From NCBI GenBank assembly GCA_027022065.1, contig JALVZS010000177.1, forward strand, positions 1 to 13,842: a stretch of DNA of 13,842 bases, in the 5' to 3' direction. A program made the position numbers and the translations under genes. The stretch comes from a bacterium (GTDB taxonomy: Bacteria; Thermosulfidibacterota; Thermosulfidibacteria; Thermosulfidibacterales; Thermosulfidibacteraceae). This document shows, one piece after another, positions 6,710-13,842 of this stretch; position 1 is the stretch's first letter; the number at the start of each line of letters is the position of its first letter. The notes below the pieces were generated by a model that did no database searches, was not told where the DNA came from, and was given only the letters and a program-made list of their open reading frames with translations.

Positions 6710-8800
6710 ATGTATACTTTAGTAGCTGAGGGGGTGCCTGGTGGGGTTGAGGGGATTCTTGAAAAGCTTTTAACCATTCCCAGCGTATTTGTGGCCATCT
6801 TTAGAGAAACTTTTGTTTATCTTTCCCCTCCTTCTCTTGAGAGATTGGGATACTCTCCTGAGGAGCTGAAGGGCCTGAAGGTGTGGGAGCTTGTGCCCGA
6901 TGAGGGGCTTAGAGAACTTGTGAGGCGCAGGGTGAGGGAAAGGGTGTACGAGGGATTTGACGAGTCCATTGTTTACCCTCACATTCCTTTAAGATGCAAA
7001 GACGGCTCTATATTCGTGATGTACGCCGTGGCCACAACGGTGGAGCTTGAGGATGGAAGGGCCGTTCTAGCGGTTGGCTTTGACTTTACCAAGGAGTACA
7101 TGGAGGAGCAGAACCTTCGTAGGGAAAGAACCAACCAGATCCTGAGCCACATAAGGGATATCATCTGCATATTGGATGCAAGTGGAATAATTAAATACAT
7201 CAGCCCGTCTGTAAGAAGTGTTTTGGGGAAGGAGGAAGCGAAGTTTCTTAACAGCAACTTTTTTGATATTCTAAAGTGCTGCGTTTCTGAAAGGGATGTT
7301 GAAAAGCTTAGGAACTTGTTTGAAAGGGCCGTAGGACATCCAGGAATAGCGCTTTCAAGTGCTTTTGAGGTTACCTTTGAAGGAAGAAAGAGGTTCTTTG
7401 AGTTTTATATGCACCTTCCAAAAAACTGGAGGGAAGTGGGCATTGAAGGGCCTATTCTGTCCGTAAGGGATGTAACCGATGTAAGGCTTATGGAGAAGAA
7501 GCTGATTGAGCTTAGGTACTACGATGCGGTTACAGGGCTTCCCAGAAGGCCCCTTGTTATTGAGAAGATGGATAAGATGCTGAGGATCTCCCGCAGGGAA
7601 GGACACATGGTGGTGGTTATCGTTTTGGACATAATGGGCTTTAAGAATGTGAACATGCTCGTGGGCAGAAGGGGAGGAGACGAGTTTCTTAGAACCTTGG
7701 CGGATAGGCTTAAGGAATCCTTAAGGGAAAGCGACCTTATAGGAAGGCTTGAGGGGGATAGATTTCTCATCGTCTTTTCTGGCGTGGGGAGGATCTTTAG
7801 CCTGGAGAGGTTGCTTGAGAAGATCAGGGAGGTCATGAGGCGTTCTGTGGTTGAGAAAAATGGGGTTAAGTTAGAGCTTTCCGCCCGCATGGGCATTGCC
7901 GTGTTTCCTGTAGATGGGGACTCGCCCGATGAGCTTGTGGAAAAGGCAGAGATGGCTCTTTACAAGGCCAAGCAGGCGGGTAAGGAGCTTTATCTTTTCT
8001 CCAGCAACATAAAGAGGGAGCTTGAGAGGAAGCTACAGATGAAATGGGAGCTGAAGAGGGCCATAGATGACGGATCGCTTGTGCCCTTTTACCAGCCTGT
8101 GGTGGATGCCAAAGGCTTTAAAGTGGTGGGAGCGGAGGCCCTTGCGAGGTGGTTTCATCCAGAAAGGGGGCTTATCCCGCCTAAGGAGTTTATCCCTGTT
8201 GCTGAGGAAACGGGGGTTATTACTGATTTAGAACACTACATGCTGGTTAGAATCTTTAATGACATGTTCCTCATCCAAAACGGCAAAAGGCCTTTGTGGG
8301 TGGCCGTCAACTTTTCCCCTAGGCAGTTTTTTGACGCTCGTTTGTTGAACCGCCTTGAGGAGGTGGCAGAGAGGTTTCAGGATAGAACAAGGCATGTGGT
8401 TATTGAGATCACCGAGGATGCGGCTATAGAGAATCCCATGAGGGCTGCAGCCGTGATAAAGGACATAAAAAGCATGGGCTTCAGGATCGCTATAGATGAC
8501 TTTGGGAAGGGTTACTCTTACCTGAGCTATCTAGTGAAGCTGGATGTGGACAAGGTGAAAATTGACAAGCTCTTCGTGGACCAGCTGGTGGAAGATGCGA
8601 AGGTGAGGAAGGTAGTTAAGGCCATGGTGGAGCTTGCCCACTCCATTGGTGCACAGTGCGTTGCCGAGGGGGTGGAGAGAAGGGAGATGGTGGAGATACT
8701 GTCGGAATTGGGGTGCGATGAGTTGCAGGGCTTTTACTTTGCCCGCCCCATGGGTTTGGATGCTTTGAGAAGATTTCTTAAGAAGAGGGAAGCCCCATAG
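6710..8800 (+). CDS. PAS-PAS-GGDEF-EAL protein: c-di-GMP phosphodiesterase with degenerate GGDEF domain
   Basis: This 696-aa soluble protein has two PAS sensor domains (about 20-125 and 142-258), a GGDEF domain (about 265-433) and an EAL domain (about 444-690). The GGDEF active loop reads EGDRF (348-352), and the metal-binding stretch reads VLDIMGFKNVN, lacking the second Asp, so cyclase activity is doubtful; the inhibitory-site RxxD (339-342) is kept. The EAL side looks active: EALARW at 476-481, VNFSPRQF, EITED, IDDFGKGYSYL, KIDKLF and CVAEGVE...LGCDELQG are all present. It probably hydrolyses c-di-GMP, with the GGDEF domain possibly acting as a GTP or c-di-GMP sensor. No membrane segment is seen, so signals are likely intracellular (redox, gas or small ligand via PAS). 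ATG 6710 is chosen by default; in-frame TTG codons at 6689 and 6701 are possible, and no start has a strong ribosome site. Confidence 0.88.
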   Translation: MYTLVAEGVPGGVEGILEKLLTIPSVFVAIFRETFVYLSPPSLERLGYSPEELKGLKVWELVPDEGLRELVRRRVRERVYEGFDESIVYPHIPLRCKDGSIFVMYAVATTVELEDGRAVLAVGFDFTKEYMEEQNLRRERTNQILSHIRDIICILDASGIIKYISPSVRSVLGKEEAKFLNSNFFDILKCCVSERDVEKLRNLFERAVGHPGIALSSAFEVTFEGRKRFFEFYMHLPKNWREVGIEGPILSVRDVTDVRLMEKKLIELRYYDAVTGLPRRPLVIEKMDKMLRISRREGHMVVVIVLDIMGFKNVNMLVGRRGGDEFLRTLADRLKESLRESDLIGRLEGDRFLIVFSGVGRIFSLERLLEKIREVMRRSVVEKNGVKLELSARMGIAVFPVDGDSPDELVEKAEMALYKAKQAGKELYLFSSNIKRELERKLQMKWELKRAIDDGSLVPFYQPVVDAKGFKVVGAEALARWFHPERGLIPPKEFIPVAEETGVITDLEHYMLVRIFNDMFLIQNGKRPLWVAVNFSPRQFFDARLLNRLEEVAERFQDRTRHVVIEITEDAAIENPMRAAAVIKDIKSMGFRIAIDDFGKGYSYLSYLVKLDVDKVKIDKLFVDQLVEDAKVRKVVKAMVELAHSIGAQCVAEGVERREMVEILSELGCDELQGFYFARPMGLDALRRFLKKREAP

Positions 8801-8806
8801 AGGGGC
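8792..8806. terminator. Weak hairpin between convergent genes
   Basis: GCCCC (8792-8796) can pair with GGGGC (8802-8806) around a 5-nt loop, spanning the stop codon of the c-di-GMP gene. The leftward DUF302 gene ends 11 bp away. Neither strand shows a clear T-run after it, so it is at best a weak bidirectional terminator. Confidence 0.25.
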
Positions 8807-8811
8807 CCGGT

Positions 8812-9270
8812 CTATCTAAGGAAGCTTGTGATTTGGTCTTCCTCTTCTGCTACCTTTTTAAATACCTGTCCCAGCTCTCCTCCAAAGATGAGGGAGAAGA
8901 GCTTGATGTTCCTCTTTGACACGAATGTCCTGCCGTCCTTCTTCTCGTAAACACCAATAGCACAGGGCATAAAGGAAGAGATAACTTTTGAGCTGTCGCT
9001 TCGCAGTACCTTGGAGGCGTATTCTGGTTTGCATAGCTCTATGACCTTTACGGGACCCACCTCCACTCCGGCCTTTTCCTTGATGTTGTTACCCAAATCA
9101 TGGATGGTGGGTATGCCCCATCCCATATCCTTGGCCCTCTTTTCAATCTCCTCAACAGTCTTTTCAAAGTTATAGGGACTTTCCTTTTCCAAAAACATGA
9201 GCTTGGGCATGAGGAACTTCATGGCAACAGCACTTATGAGTATACCAACGATCAGCCCTAGCAGAAACAT
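8812..9270 (-). CDS. Membrane-anchored DUF302 protein
   Basis: This 152-aa protein has a single hydrophobic N-terminal helix (residues 1-22) and a DUF302 domain from about 35 to 150. Hallmarks are the ELCKPEYASKVL segment (79-90) and MPCAIGVYEK (101-110), plus IHDLGNNIKEKAGV; Cys80 and Cys103 sit at family-conserved places. DUF302 has no settled function. The anchor likely holds the domain at the inner membrane, but the side is not certain. ATG 9270-9268 is preferred over GTG two codons earlier because AGGAGG lies exactly five bases before the ATG and would overlap the GTG. It is 42 bp downstream of glnD with no terminator between, so it is probably the last gene of the rpe-ppx-glnD operon. 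Confidence 0.8.
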   Translation of the reverse strand: MFLLGLIVGILISAVAMKFLMPKLMFLEKESPYNFEKTVEEIEKRAKDMGWGIPTIHDLGNNIKEKAGVEVGPVKVIELCKPEYASKVLRSDSSKVISSFMPCAIGVYEKKDGRTFVSKRNIKLFSLIFGGELGQVFKKVAEEEDQITSFLR

Positions 9271-9312
9271 TTCCACCTCCTCTCTAGATTTTTGGCAGAG
9301 ATAAAAATAGTG

Positions 9313-11880
9313 CTAATCCAAGGCCTTTTTCAAGGTCCTTACTATCTCCGGGAACTGATACTCTTTAAGCTTTTTACCATCTTTTGTAACAAAGAAGGTG
9401 TCAACCGCCCTGTTGCCCTCGGTGCTTACCGTAGCCATGTGCAGCTCAAGCCCCATGGATAGAAGCTCCTTGGTTATTAGATAGAGCAGGCCCAGCCTGT
9501 CCTGAGTTTTTACCTCAAGGGCGGTGTAGATGGGATGTGTTGTATTGTTCAGCCTTATCTTGGTCTTGTTGTGGACCACTCTTTCCTTTTTGGAAAGCCT
9601 TATGTGCTTCTTCTTCAGCTCCTCTTCCACATCCAATCTGCCCTTTAGGGCATCAACCAGGGCCTTTTCAAGCTCTTCTTTCTTGAGGGAGTCCGTTAGT
9701 GGAGCGAGATTTGGCCTCGTAATGTCCACCGTGTAGACCTCTGTCCCGTCAAGGCACTTTATAAGGTGAGCGGATTGTATGTTTAGCCTTCTGGAGGAGA
9801 TGATGCCCACAACAGAGGTGAAGGCACCTTCCATTTCTCTATTTACCACAACGAGCTTGCTGGGAATCTTTGGGGTATCCATGGAGTTTTCTGTATGCCA
9901 TTTTATAGAAAATCCCTTTTTCTCTGCCTCAAGCATTCCTTCCACGATGATCGCCACAAGCTCTGGTGGCAGGGAGATAAGTTTGTCCTCGGGAATTAGC
10001 TGGATAATTTCTTTTACCTTGGACTTTGATATTCTCTTTCGGAGCTTTCTATGGATCTCATCTGCCAAAGTGCTTAAGCTTATTGCAGCCACCTCTTTGG
10101 TTTCTATCTCATTTTTTAGCAGCTTCTTCGTGTTTTCAAACAAGAAGGCTAGAAGATACGCCTTCCACTCGTTCCAGGAATCGGGCGATATGGCGGATAC
10201 ATCTCCGTAGGTCAGCACATACAGCATCTTTAGCCTTTCCTCATCCTCCATGAGGGAGGCAAAGGAGGCCACAGTTTTTACATCGTTCACATCCTTCCTG
10301 AAGGCGGTTTCCGCCATAACCGTGTGGTGCTTCACCAGAAATGTTACAAGCTCCGTTTCCTCTTCGGAAAAGCCCATCTTTTCCATGATCTCGGCAGTTG
10401 TTCTTGCTCCTCTTATGGCGTGCCCTCCGCCTTTTCCCTTTCCTATGTCGTGTAAAAGGAGGGCGAGCATGAGCAGGTATTTCTTGCCGGACGCTAAGAT
10501 CTCTTGGTAGGTTTCTTTTAGGCTCTGGTACATCTCGTCTGTCTGTTGGGGCAATGTTTCCACGTTTTTTATGGCCAGAAGCGTGTGTTCATCAACGGTG
10601 AACTTGTGGTAGAGGTCAAACTGCATGAGCCCTGTTACCTTGCTGAACTCTGGGATTATCCTTTCAATGAAGCCTATCTCGTGGAGGAAGTTTAGAACTC
10701 TATAGCTTTCGGGCAGGTTGAGCAGCTCCTTGAAGGCTTCCCTTGTCTCGTCGGAGTATATGTCTCTTTCCCTCCAGTGAAGGGGCGGTATCCAGAAGCC
10801 CTTGTAGAACTCCTCAAAGCTCGCACCGCTTCTGCTGAGCCTTATGACCTCCTTTAGGAACTTCCCCGGTGTTTCGTATCTCTCCTCAAGCAGCGTCTTT
10901 ATGTACATATAGGTAGGCTTGAGGTGGGGGAAGAGCTCCTCTTTGGTTCTCATCAGGAACGCCTTGGTGACTCTTCTTACATTTTTCAGGTGGGTGTAAA
11001 AGTCCTTCATGAAGTACTCAACGCCCAAGAGCTTTCCTACATCCCTGTAGCCCAGTATGTGGGCTATGGTAGGCTGTATGTCTATGGTGAGTATGTCGTT
11101 CTTTCTGTTTCTGAGGTCGTGGATGGCGTTTCTCACCCTCCACAGAAAGTCTCTGGCTTCTCTTAGCGTTTCGTACTCAAGGGGGGTTATGAGGCCTTTT
11201 CTCTTTAAGTCTGCAAAGCTCTTTATCTGGTATATTTCCTTTGCAGTCCAGAAGCAGGTGTGGATGTCCCTGAGACATCCGGGCCCTTCCTTAACATTGG
11301 GCTCAAGCAGGTACATGGACGAGCTGTACCTGTTGTGCCTTTCCTCAAGCCACTCCTCCATTGTTCTGAAAAAGCCCGAAGGGTCCTGGCCTAGAAGCCC
11401 TTTGGTCAGCCGCTTTGTAAAGACTAGATAGGGGTTCAGACTGCCTCCCAAAAGCCTTGAGTCTATATACGAGCATCTGGTTGCCTCGTCTTCCCTTGCA
11501 AGGATGATGGCTTCGTCCACGCTGCGTAGGGCGTGTCCTACATCAAGCCCAAGGTCCCAGAGCATCTGAACTATAAGGTTTATGCTTTCCTCCTCTTTCT
11601 CAGAGAGGGGACTCTGCCAGAGAAACATGATGTCCAGATCGGAGCACAGGTTGAGCTCCTTTCTGCCGTAGCCGCCCAGCGCCACTACCGAATAGGATGG
11701 AGAAGTTATTTTAAAGGCCTCTTTTAGAATGGAACGAACGATGTGGTCTATCTCCTTGGTGTAGGTGCTTACCTGAAACCAGCCTATTACCCCGCTTCTG
11801 TTCCACTCAACTATGAGCCTTTTTGCCTTTTCAACCGCTTCTCTGTAGCGGTTTATCTTTTTGTCTGTCTGCTTCTGCAA
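9313..11880 (-). CDS. glnD: GlnD: bifunctional [protein-PII] uridylyltransferase/uridylyl-removing enzyme
   Basis: This 855-aa cytosolic nitrogen sensor adds UMP to PII proteins when glutamine is low and removes it when glutamine is high. All four domains are present. The nucleotidyltransferase domain carries GGYGRKEL (69-76) and SDLD (80-83). A helical linker contains the conserved [10 protein letters not shown] (198-207). The HD hydrolase domain has [11 protein letters not shown] (425-433 and on), [15 protein letters not shown] (477-491) and [14 protein letters not shown] (517-530). Two C-terminal ACT domains (about 676-750 and 786-855) bind glutamine. Length is close to the 890 aa of E. 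coli GlnD. The start is TTG at 11880-11878, supported by AAGGAG six bases upstream; no better start lies nearby. It overlaps the end of ppx by 50 bp. No PII or ammonium transporter gene is in the window. Confidence 0.95.
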   Translation of the reverse strand: MQKQTDKKINRYREAVEKAKRLIVEWNRSGVIGWFQVSTYTKEIDHIVRSILKEAFKITSPSYSVVALGGYGRKELNLCSDLDIMFLWQSPLSEKEEESINLIVQMLWDLGLDVGHALRSVDEAIILAREDEATRCSYIDSRLLGGSLNPYLVFTKRLTKGLLGQDPSGFFRTMEEWLEERHNRYSSSMYLLEPNVKEGPGCLRDIHTCFWTAKEIYQIKSFADLKRKGLITPLEYETLREARDFLWRVRNAIHDLRNRKNDILTIDIQPTIAHILGYRDVGKLLGVEYFMKDFYTHLKNVRRVTKAFLMRTKEELFPHLKPTYMYIKTLLEERYETPGKFLKEVIRLSRSGASFEEFYKGFWIPPLHWRERDIYSDETREAFKELLNLPESYRVLNFLHEIGFIERIIPEFSKVTGLMQFDLYHKFTVDEHTLLAIKNVETLPQQTDEMYQSLKETYQEILASGKKYLLMLALLLHDIGKGKGGGHAIRGARTTAEIMEKMGFSEEETELVTFLVKHHTVMAETAFRKDVNDVKTVASFASLMEDEERLKMLYVLTYGDVSAISPDSWNEWKAYLLAFLFENTKKLLKNEIETKEVAAISLSTLADEIHRKLRKRISKSKVKEIIQLIPEDKLISLPPELVAIIVEGMLEAEKKGFSIKWHTENSMDTPKIPSKLVVVNREMEGAFTSVVGIISSRRLNIQSAHLIKCLDGTEVYTVDITRPNLAPLTDSLKKEELEKALVDALKGRLDVEEELKKKHIRLSKKERVVHNKTKIRLNNTTHPIYTALEVKTQDRLGLLYLITKELLSMGLELHMATVSTEGNRAVDTFFVTKDGKKLKEYQFPEIVRTLKKALD

Positions 11881-12763
11881 CGATAACTCCTTCCCTTATT
11901 CCCCACTCGCTTACAACGAGGGTCTTTGATTGAAAATACTTTAATGTCTCAACGGTTATAACGCAACCTGCAATTATGAGGTCCTCTCTGCCCTTTTCCA
12001 TGCCCGGAAGCTCTAATCTTTCTGAGGCCTTCATGGATGAAAGCCAGGAGAGCATCTCCTCAAGCCTTTCCAGCGATAGTCTGTAGCCGTGCACCTTTTC
12101 GGGATCGTAGGTCTTCAGCTTCATGTCCAAGGCGGCCAAAGTGGTTGGGGTGCCTGCAGTGCCTATGATGTCAAGACCGCTGCAGTTTTTCATGTCAAGG
12201 TTGCCAAGATAATGCCTAATCTTGCCCCTTAAAGCTTCAAGCTCCTCCTTCTTTGGGGGATCGCTTTTTACAAAGGTTTCTGTGAGCTTCACCACTCCCA
12301 TCTTTAAGCTCTTGTATTTCAACCCATTTGATACGCAGATGTACTCCGTGCTTCCCCCGCCTATGTCAAATATCATGGCCTTTTCGTTTATGTTGAGTCC
12401 GGCTTTTACACCAAGGTATGTGTAGTAGGCCTCCTCTTCCCCGGTTATGACCTTAACATCCCATCCCACAGATCTTTTAACCAGTTGTACAAAATCGGTT
12501 CCGTTTTTCGCTTCCCTAACAGCAGCAGTGGCTATGGGGATCACCTTTTCAGCGCCATATTTTTCGCAGGCTTCTTTGAACCTTAAAAGGGCCTTGATGG
12601 TCCTTTCCATGGCTTCTTTTTTAAGCAGGCCTGTGGAGGCAAGATTTTCCCCCAGCCTCACCACGGCCCTGTCCTGGTAAACGAGCTTAAGTCCCTCTTC
12701 CTCTACATCTGCTATGAGAAGCCTTACTGTGTTGGTGCCTATGTCAACGCTTGCCAGCCTCAA
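11831..12763 (-). CDS. ppx: Ppx/GppA phosphatase (exopolyphosphatase / pppGpp phosphohydrolase)
   Basis: This 310-aa protein has the ASKHA-type actin fold of the Ppx/GppA family: [16 protein letters not shown] at 4-19, [13 protein letters not shown] at 106-118 with the catalytic-type Glu cluster, [12 protein letters not shown] at 131-142, and [13 protein letters not shown] at 201-213. It releases phosphate from polyphosphate and/or converts pppGpp to ppGpp. It lacks the extra C-terminal domains of the roughly 510-aa E. coli enzyme and is close in size to the short Aquifex protein. The frame is open 27 codons further upstream, but TTG at 12763-12761 is chosen: GGAGG lies six bases before it and the conserved fold begins at once. 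It overlaps rpe by 20 bp and glnD by 50 bp. Which substrate it prefers cannot be read here. Confidence 0.9.
   Translation of the reverse strand: MRLASVDIGTNTVRLLIADVEEEGLKLVYQDRAVVRLGENLASTGLLKKEAMERTIKALLRFKEACEKYGAEKVIPIATAAVREAKNGTDFVQLVKRSVGWDVKVITGEEEAYYTYLGVKAGLNINEKAMIFDIGGGSTEYICVSNGLKYKSLKMGVVKLTETFVKSDPPKKEELEALRGKIRHYLGNLDMKNCSGLDIIGTAGTPTTLAALDMKLKTYDPEKVHGYRLSLERLEEMLSWLSSMKASERLELPGMEKGREDLIIAGCVITVETLKYFQSKTLVVSEWGIREGVIVAEADRQKDKPLQRSG
11887..11892 (-). promoter_or_regulatory. Ribosome binding site deciding the TTG start of glnD
   Basis: AAGGAG on the minus strand lies six bases before TTG 11880-11878, inside the 3' end of ppx. It is the only strong ribosome site near the conserved N terminus and supports a TTG start with translational coupling to ppx. 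Confidence 0.65.
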
Positions 12764-13421
12764 GGGCTTCCTCCGCCAGTTTTTTGAGGAGCTTAACCCT
12801 CTCTGCCGGGTTGTCTGATGAGAAGATGGATGAGCCTGCAACAATAATGTTTGCCCCTGCCCTCACCACATCCTTTATGTTGGTGGGGCCTATCCCGCCG
12901 TCAACTTCCAGATCCACCTTCAGCCCGGCAGATTCTATCATTTCTCTCAGTTTTGCGATTTTTTCTAGCACGAAGGGGAGGAACTTCTGCCCTCCAAATC
13001 CGGGATTAACCGCCATCAGCAGCACCATGTCCACATCGGGAAGCAGGTATTCAAGGAAAGAGAGGGGTGTTGTGGGATTGAGAACAACCCCAGCCTTTGC
13101 CCCTTCCGCCTTTATGCTCTGAATGACTCTGTTTGGATGGGGTGTGGCCTCCACATGAAAGGTCACTATATCCGCACCTGCCTCGCAGAAATATGGGACG
13201 TACCTTTCGGGATCCGTTATCATTAGGTGGACATCAAGGGGCAGCTTGGTCTTTCCCTTTATGGACTTGATTACGGGAATGCCTATACTGATGTTGGGGA
13301 CAAAGTGACCATCCATTACATCTATGTGCAAGAGATCCGCTCCCGCCTCCTCCACCTTCCTTATCTGCTCCCCCAGCCTCCAAAAGTCTGCGCTCAGTAT
13401 TGAAGGGGCTATCTTTATCAT
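12744..13421 (-). CDS. rpe: Ribulose-phosphate 3-epimerase
   Basis: This 225-aa TIM-barrel enzyme interconverts ribulose 5-phosphate and xylulose 5-phosphate in the pentose phosphate or Calvin-type pathways. Signature residues are clear: APSILSADF at 5-13, [14 protein letters not shown] at 30-43 (metal ligands His32, Asp34), VHLM at 64-67 (His65), VNPGFGGQ at 138-145 and the second catalytic Asp174 in EVDGGIG (172-178). Length is standard for the family. ATG 13421-13419 is preferred over an in-frame upstream extension of 41 codons, because it begins directly at the barrel and has AGGGTG just upstream. It sits 10 bp after the stop of the preceding frame and overlaps ppx by 20 bp. Confidence 0.95.
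   Translation of the reverse strand: MIKIAPSILSADFWRLGEQIRKVEEAGADLLHIDVMDGHFVPNISIGIPVIKSIKGKTKLPLDVHLMITDPERYVPYFCEAGADIVTFHVEATPHPNRVIQSIKAEGAKAGVVLNPTTPLSFLEYLLPDVDMVLLMAVNPGFGGQKFLPFVLEKIAKLREMIESAGLKVDLEVDGGIGPTNIKDVVRAGANIIVAGSSIFSSDNPAERVKLLKKLAEEALEAGKR
12770..12774 (-). promoter_or_regulatory. Ribosome binding site deciding the TTG start of ppx
   Basis: GGAGG on the minus strand lies six bases before TTG 12763-12761 and within the last codons of rpe. It favours the short form of Ppx over the long upstream extension and suggests coupling to rpe translation. Confidence 0.6.
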
Positions 13422-13429
13422 TTCACCCT

Positions 13430-13562
13430 GGTTAGCACAACCGCACAACTGTGCAGTTGTGGCCGGGGTATTTGTTATCCGCCTTTTCAGGGTATCCCCA
13501 AGCCCCGGCTGGCGGTATTTTGGAGACACCCATAGCCCCCGCACCAGGTGCGGGAACTAACC
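13430..13562. repeat. 133-bp palindromic element with GGTTAG/CTAACC ends
   Basis: The segment begins GGTTAG (13430-13435) and ends CTAACC (13557-13562). Just inside each end is a CCGCAC motif, so the ends form imperfect inverted repeats of about 17 bp. Inside are two near-perfect palindromes: CACAACTG-TG-CAGTTGTG (13444-13461) and CCCGCACC-A-GGTGCGGG (13538-13554), with CCGCC/GGCGG pairing possible in the middle. It could be a MITE-like or REP-like insertion, or a structured leader RNA ending at the rpe ribosome site. Confidence 0.45.
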
Positions 13563-13842
13563 TTCTTGTTGCCTTCTCCCAGTCCCCCGAAACCAGAACA
13601 GGCTTCAGGGGTGAGAAGTCCCTTACGAAGGACTTCCCAAGAAGAGGGACAACAAGGGCTGCCCTGAGAACTCTCCAGCTTTTTTGTCTCTCTCTTGAGA
13701 GACCCCTCACGGGCTTGTTCTCTCCAGAGGCCCGCTGTTGGGTAGCTGGATCGCTTCCAGGGCTTTCTATTTCTTTGAGCCTTTCGGTTATTCTCCTTAT
13801 TTCGGCGTTTATGCGCTTTAAATCGGTTTTTATTGCATTCTT
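13432..13842 (-). CDS. C-terminal part of an unrecognised protein upstream of rpe (starts outside the window)
   Basis: A minus-strand frame is open without a stop from the window edge to TAA at 13434-13432, at least 136 codons. The first visible residues look coiled-coil-like ([24 protein letters not shown]) with codon use like the neighbours. A hydrophilic Ser/Arg linker, a short hydrophobic stretch ([15 protein letters not shown]) and a Pro/Gly-rich tail ending in TVVRLC follow. I recognise no family. The tail is encoded by strongly palindromic DNA, so the last 40 or so residues may come from an inserted repeat rather than the original gene. A second minus-strand frame is also open over most of this stretch, which lowers confidence. 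The stop 10 bp before rpe fits the packed operon style. Confidence 0.45.
   Translation of the reverse strand, partial: KNAIKTDLKRINAEIRRITERLKEIESPGSDPATQQRASGENKPVRGLSRERQKSWRVLRAALVVPLLGKSFVRDFSPLKPVLVSGDWEKATRRLVPAPGAGAMGVSKIPPAGAWGYPEKADNKYPGHNCTVVRLC
13615..13636. repeat. Inverted repeat GAAGTCC / GGACTTC
   Basis: GAAGTCC (13615-13621) and GGACTTC (13630-13636) are perfect 7-bp arms around 8 bases, and two more pairs are possible inside with one bulge. It lies in the partial reading frame upstream of rpe. No T-run follows on either strand, so it is not a clear terminator. Confidence 0.4.
13686..13703. repeat. Inverted repeat GTCTCTC / GAGAGAC
   Basis: GTCTCTC (13686-13692) and GAGAGAC (13697-13703) are perfect 7-bp arms with a TCTT loop. 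On the minus strand it is followed, after a few bases, by a run of A rather than T. On the plus strand the T-run lies before it, so it fits a terminator poorly in either direction. Confidence 0.35.

Noticed and set aside
8792-8806. Strong intrinsic terminator between the c-di-GMP gene and the DUF302 gene
   Set aside because: The stem is only 5 bp and no T-run follows on either strand, so it is listed only as a weak hairpin.
12764-12844. 27-codon N-terminal extension of Ppx
   Set aside because: It overlaps conserved rpe codons and precedes the ASKHA fold start; GGAGG supports TTG 12763 instead.
404-13458. Shared AACTGCACA core between the ATPase operator (404-412) and the rpe-proximal palindrome (13450-13458)
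   Set aside because: A single 9-base match over 13.8 kb with a different symmetry context is weak; the second site lacks the AAA extension and the 20-bp phasing.
13422-13544. 41-codon N-terminal extension of Rpe
   Set aside because: It falls in the palindromic element and is not part of any known Rpe; the barrel starts at the ATG at 13421.
13430-13842. Known structured RNA (RNase P RNA, SRP RNA, tmRNA, cobalamin riboswitch)
   Set aside because: I looked for their conserved cores by eye and found none; the hairpins do not match those folds.
1-13842. CRISPR arrays, tRNA or rRNA genes, insertion sequences
   Set aside because: No regularly spaced repeats, no tRNA-like TTCGA arms with acceptor pairing, no rRNA segments and no transposase motifs were seen.

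Overview
The window looks like a compact chromosome segment from a thermophilic Gram-negative bacterium, probably Aquificota and possibly a Desulfurobacteriaceae/Thermovibrio-type organism. This rests on roughly even base composition, proteins rich in Lys, Glu and Arg with AGG/AGA and ATA codons, short intergenic gaps, a short two-domain Ppx/GppA protein, and a lipopolysaccharide gene set that fits the unusual Aquifex-type lipid A. The taxonomic call is inference.

Layout. (1) 1-419: the first 121 codons of a leftward AAA_14/DUF4143-type ATPase. Its promoter is threaded with three copies of ACTGCACAAA at about 20-bp steps, two of them a perfect inverted repeat ending one base before the ATG. 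(2) 426-6618: a tight five-gene leftward operon, transcribed in this order: ArnT-like membrane glycosyltransferase (GT-A), Gfo/Idh/MocA dehydrogenase, DegT-family aminotransferase, GT2 polyprenyl-phosphate sugar transferase, second ArnT-like glycosyltransferase (GT-B). Its genes overlap or lie within 2 bp of each other. (3) 6619-6709: divergent intergenic region. (4) 6710-8800: rightward PAS-PAS-GGDEF-EAL c-di-GMP protein with a degenerate GGDEF site and an intact-looking EAL site. (5) 8812-13842: a second leftward operon, in order: an end fragment of an unrecognised gene, rpe, ppx/gppA, glnD, and a membrane-anchored DUF302 protein. A hairpin-rich stretch lies just before rpe.

How the genes may work together. 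In the first operon, the dehydrogenase/aminotransferase pair matches GnnA/GnnB, which make UDP-GlcNAc3N for lipid A built on 2,3-diaminoglucose. The GT2 enzyme would load a sugar on a polyprenyl phosphate, and the two ArnT-like enzymes would move it to lipid A outside the inner membrane. Aquifex pyrophilus lipid A is known to have a diaminoglucose disaccharide with galacturonic acid in place of both phosphates, and this operon has the right set of enzyme types for that. The second operon joins central carbon metabolism (Rpe), (p)ppGpp/polyphosphate turnover (Ppx/GppA) and PII nitrogen signalling (GlnD), with overlapping genes and TTG starts that suggest translational coupling.

The most unusual items are the lipid A operon logic, the triple-repeat promoter of the ATPase, the remodelled GGDEF domain, and a 133-bp palindromic element just upstream of rpe. 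No tRNA, rRNA, CRISPR array or insertion sequence was seen.
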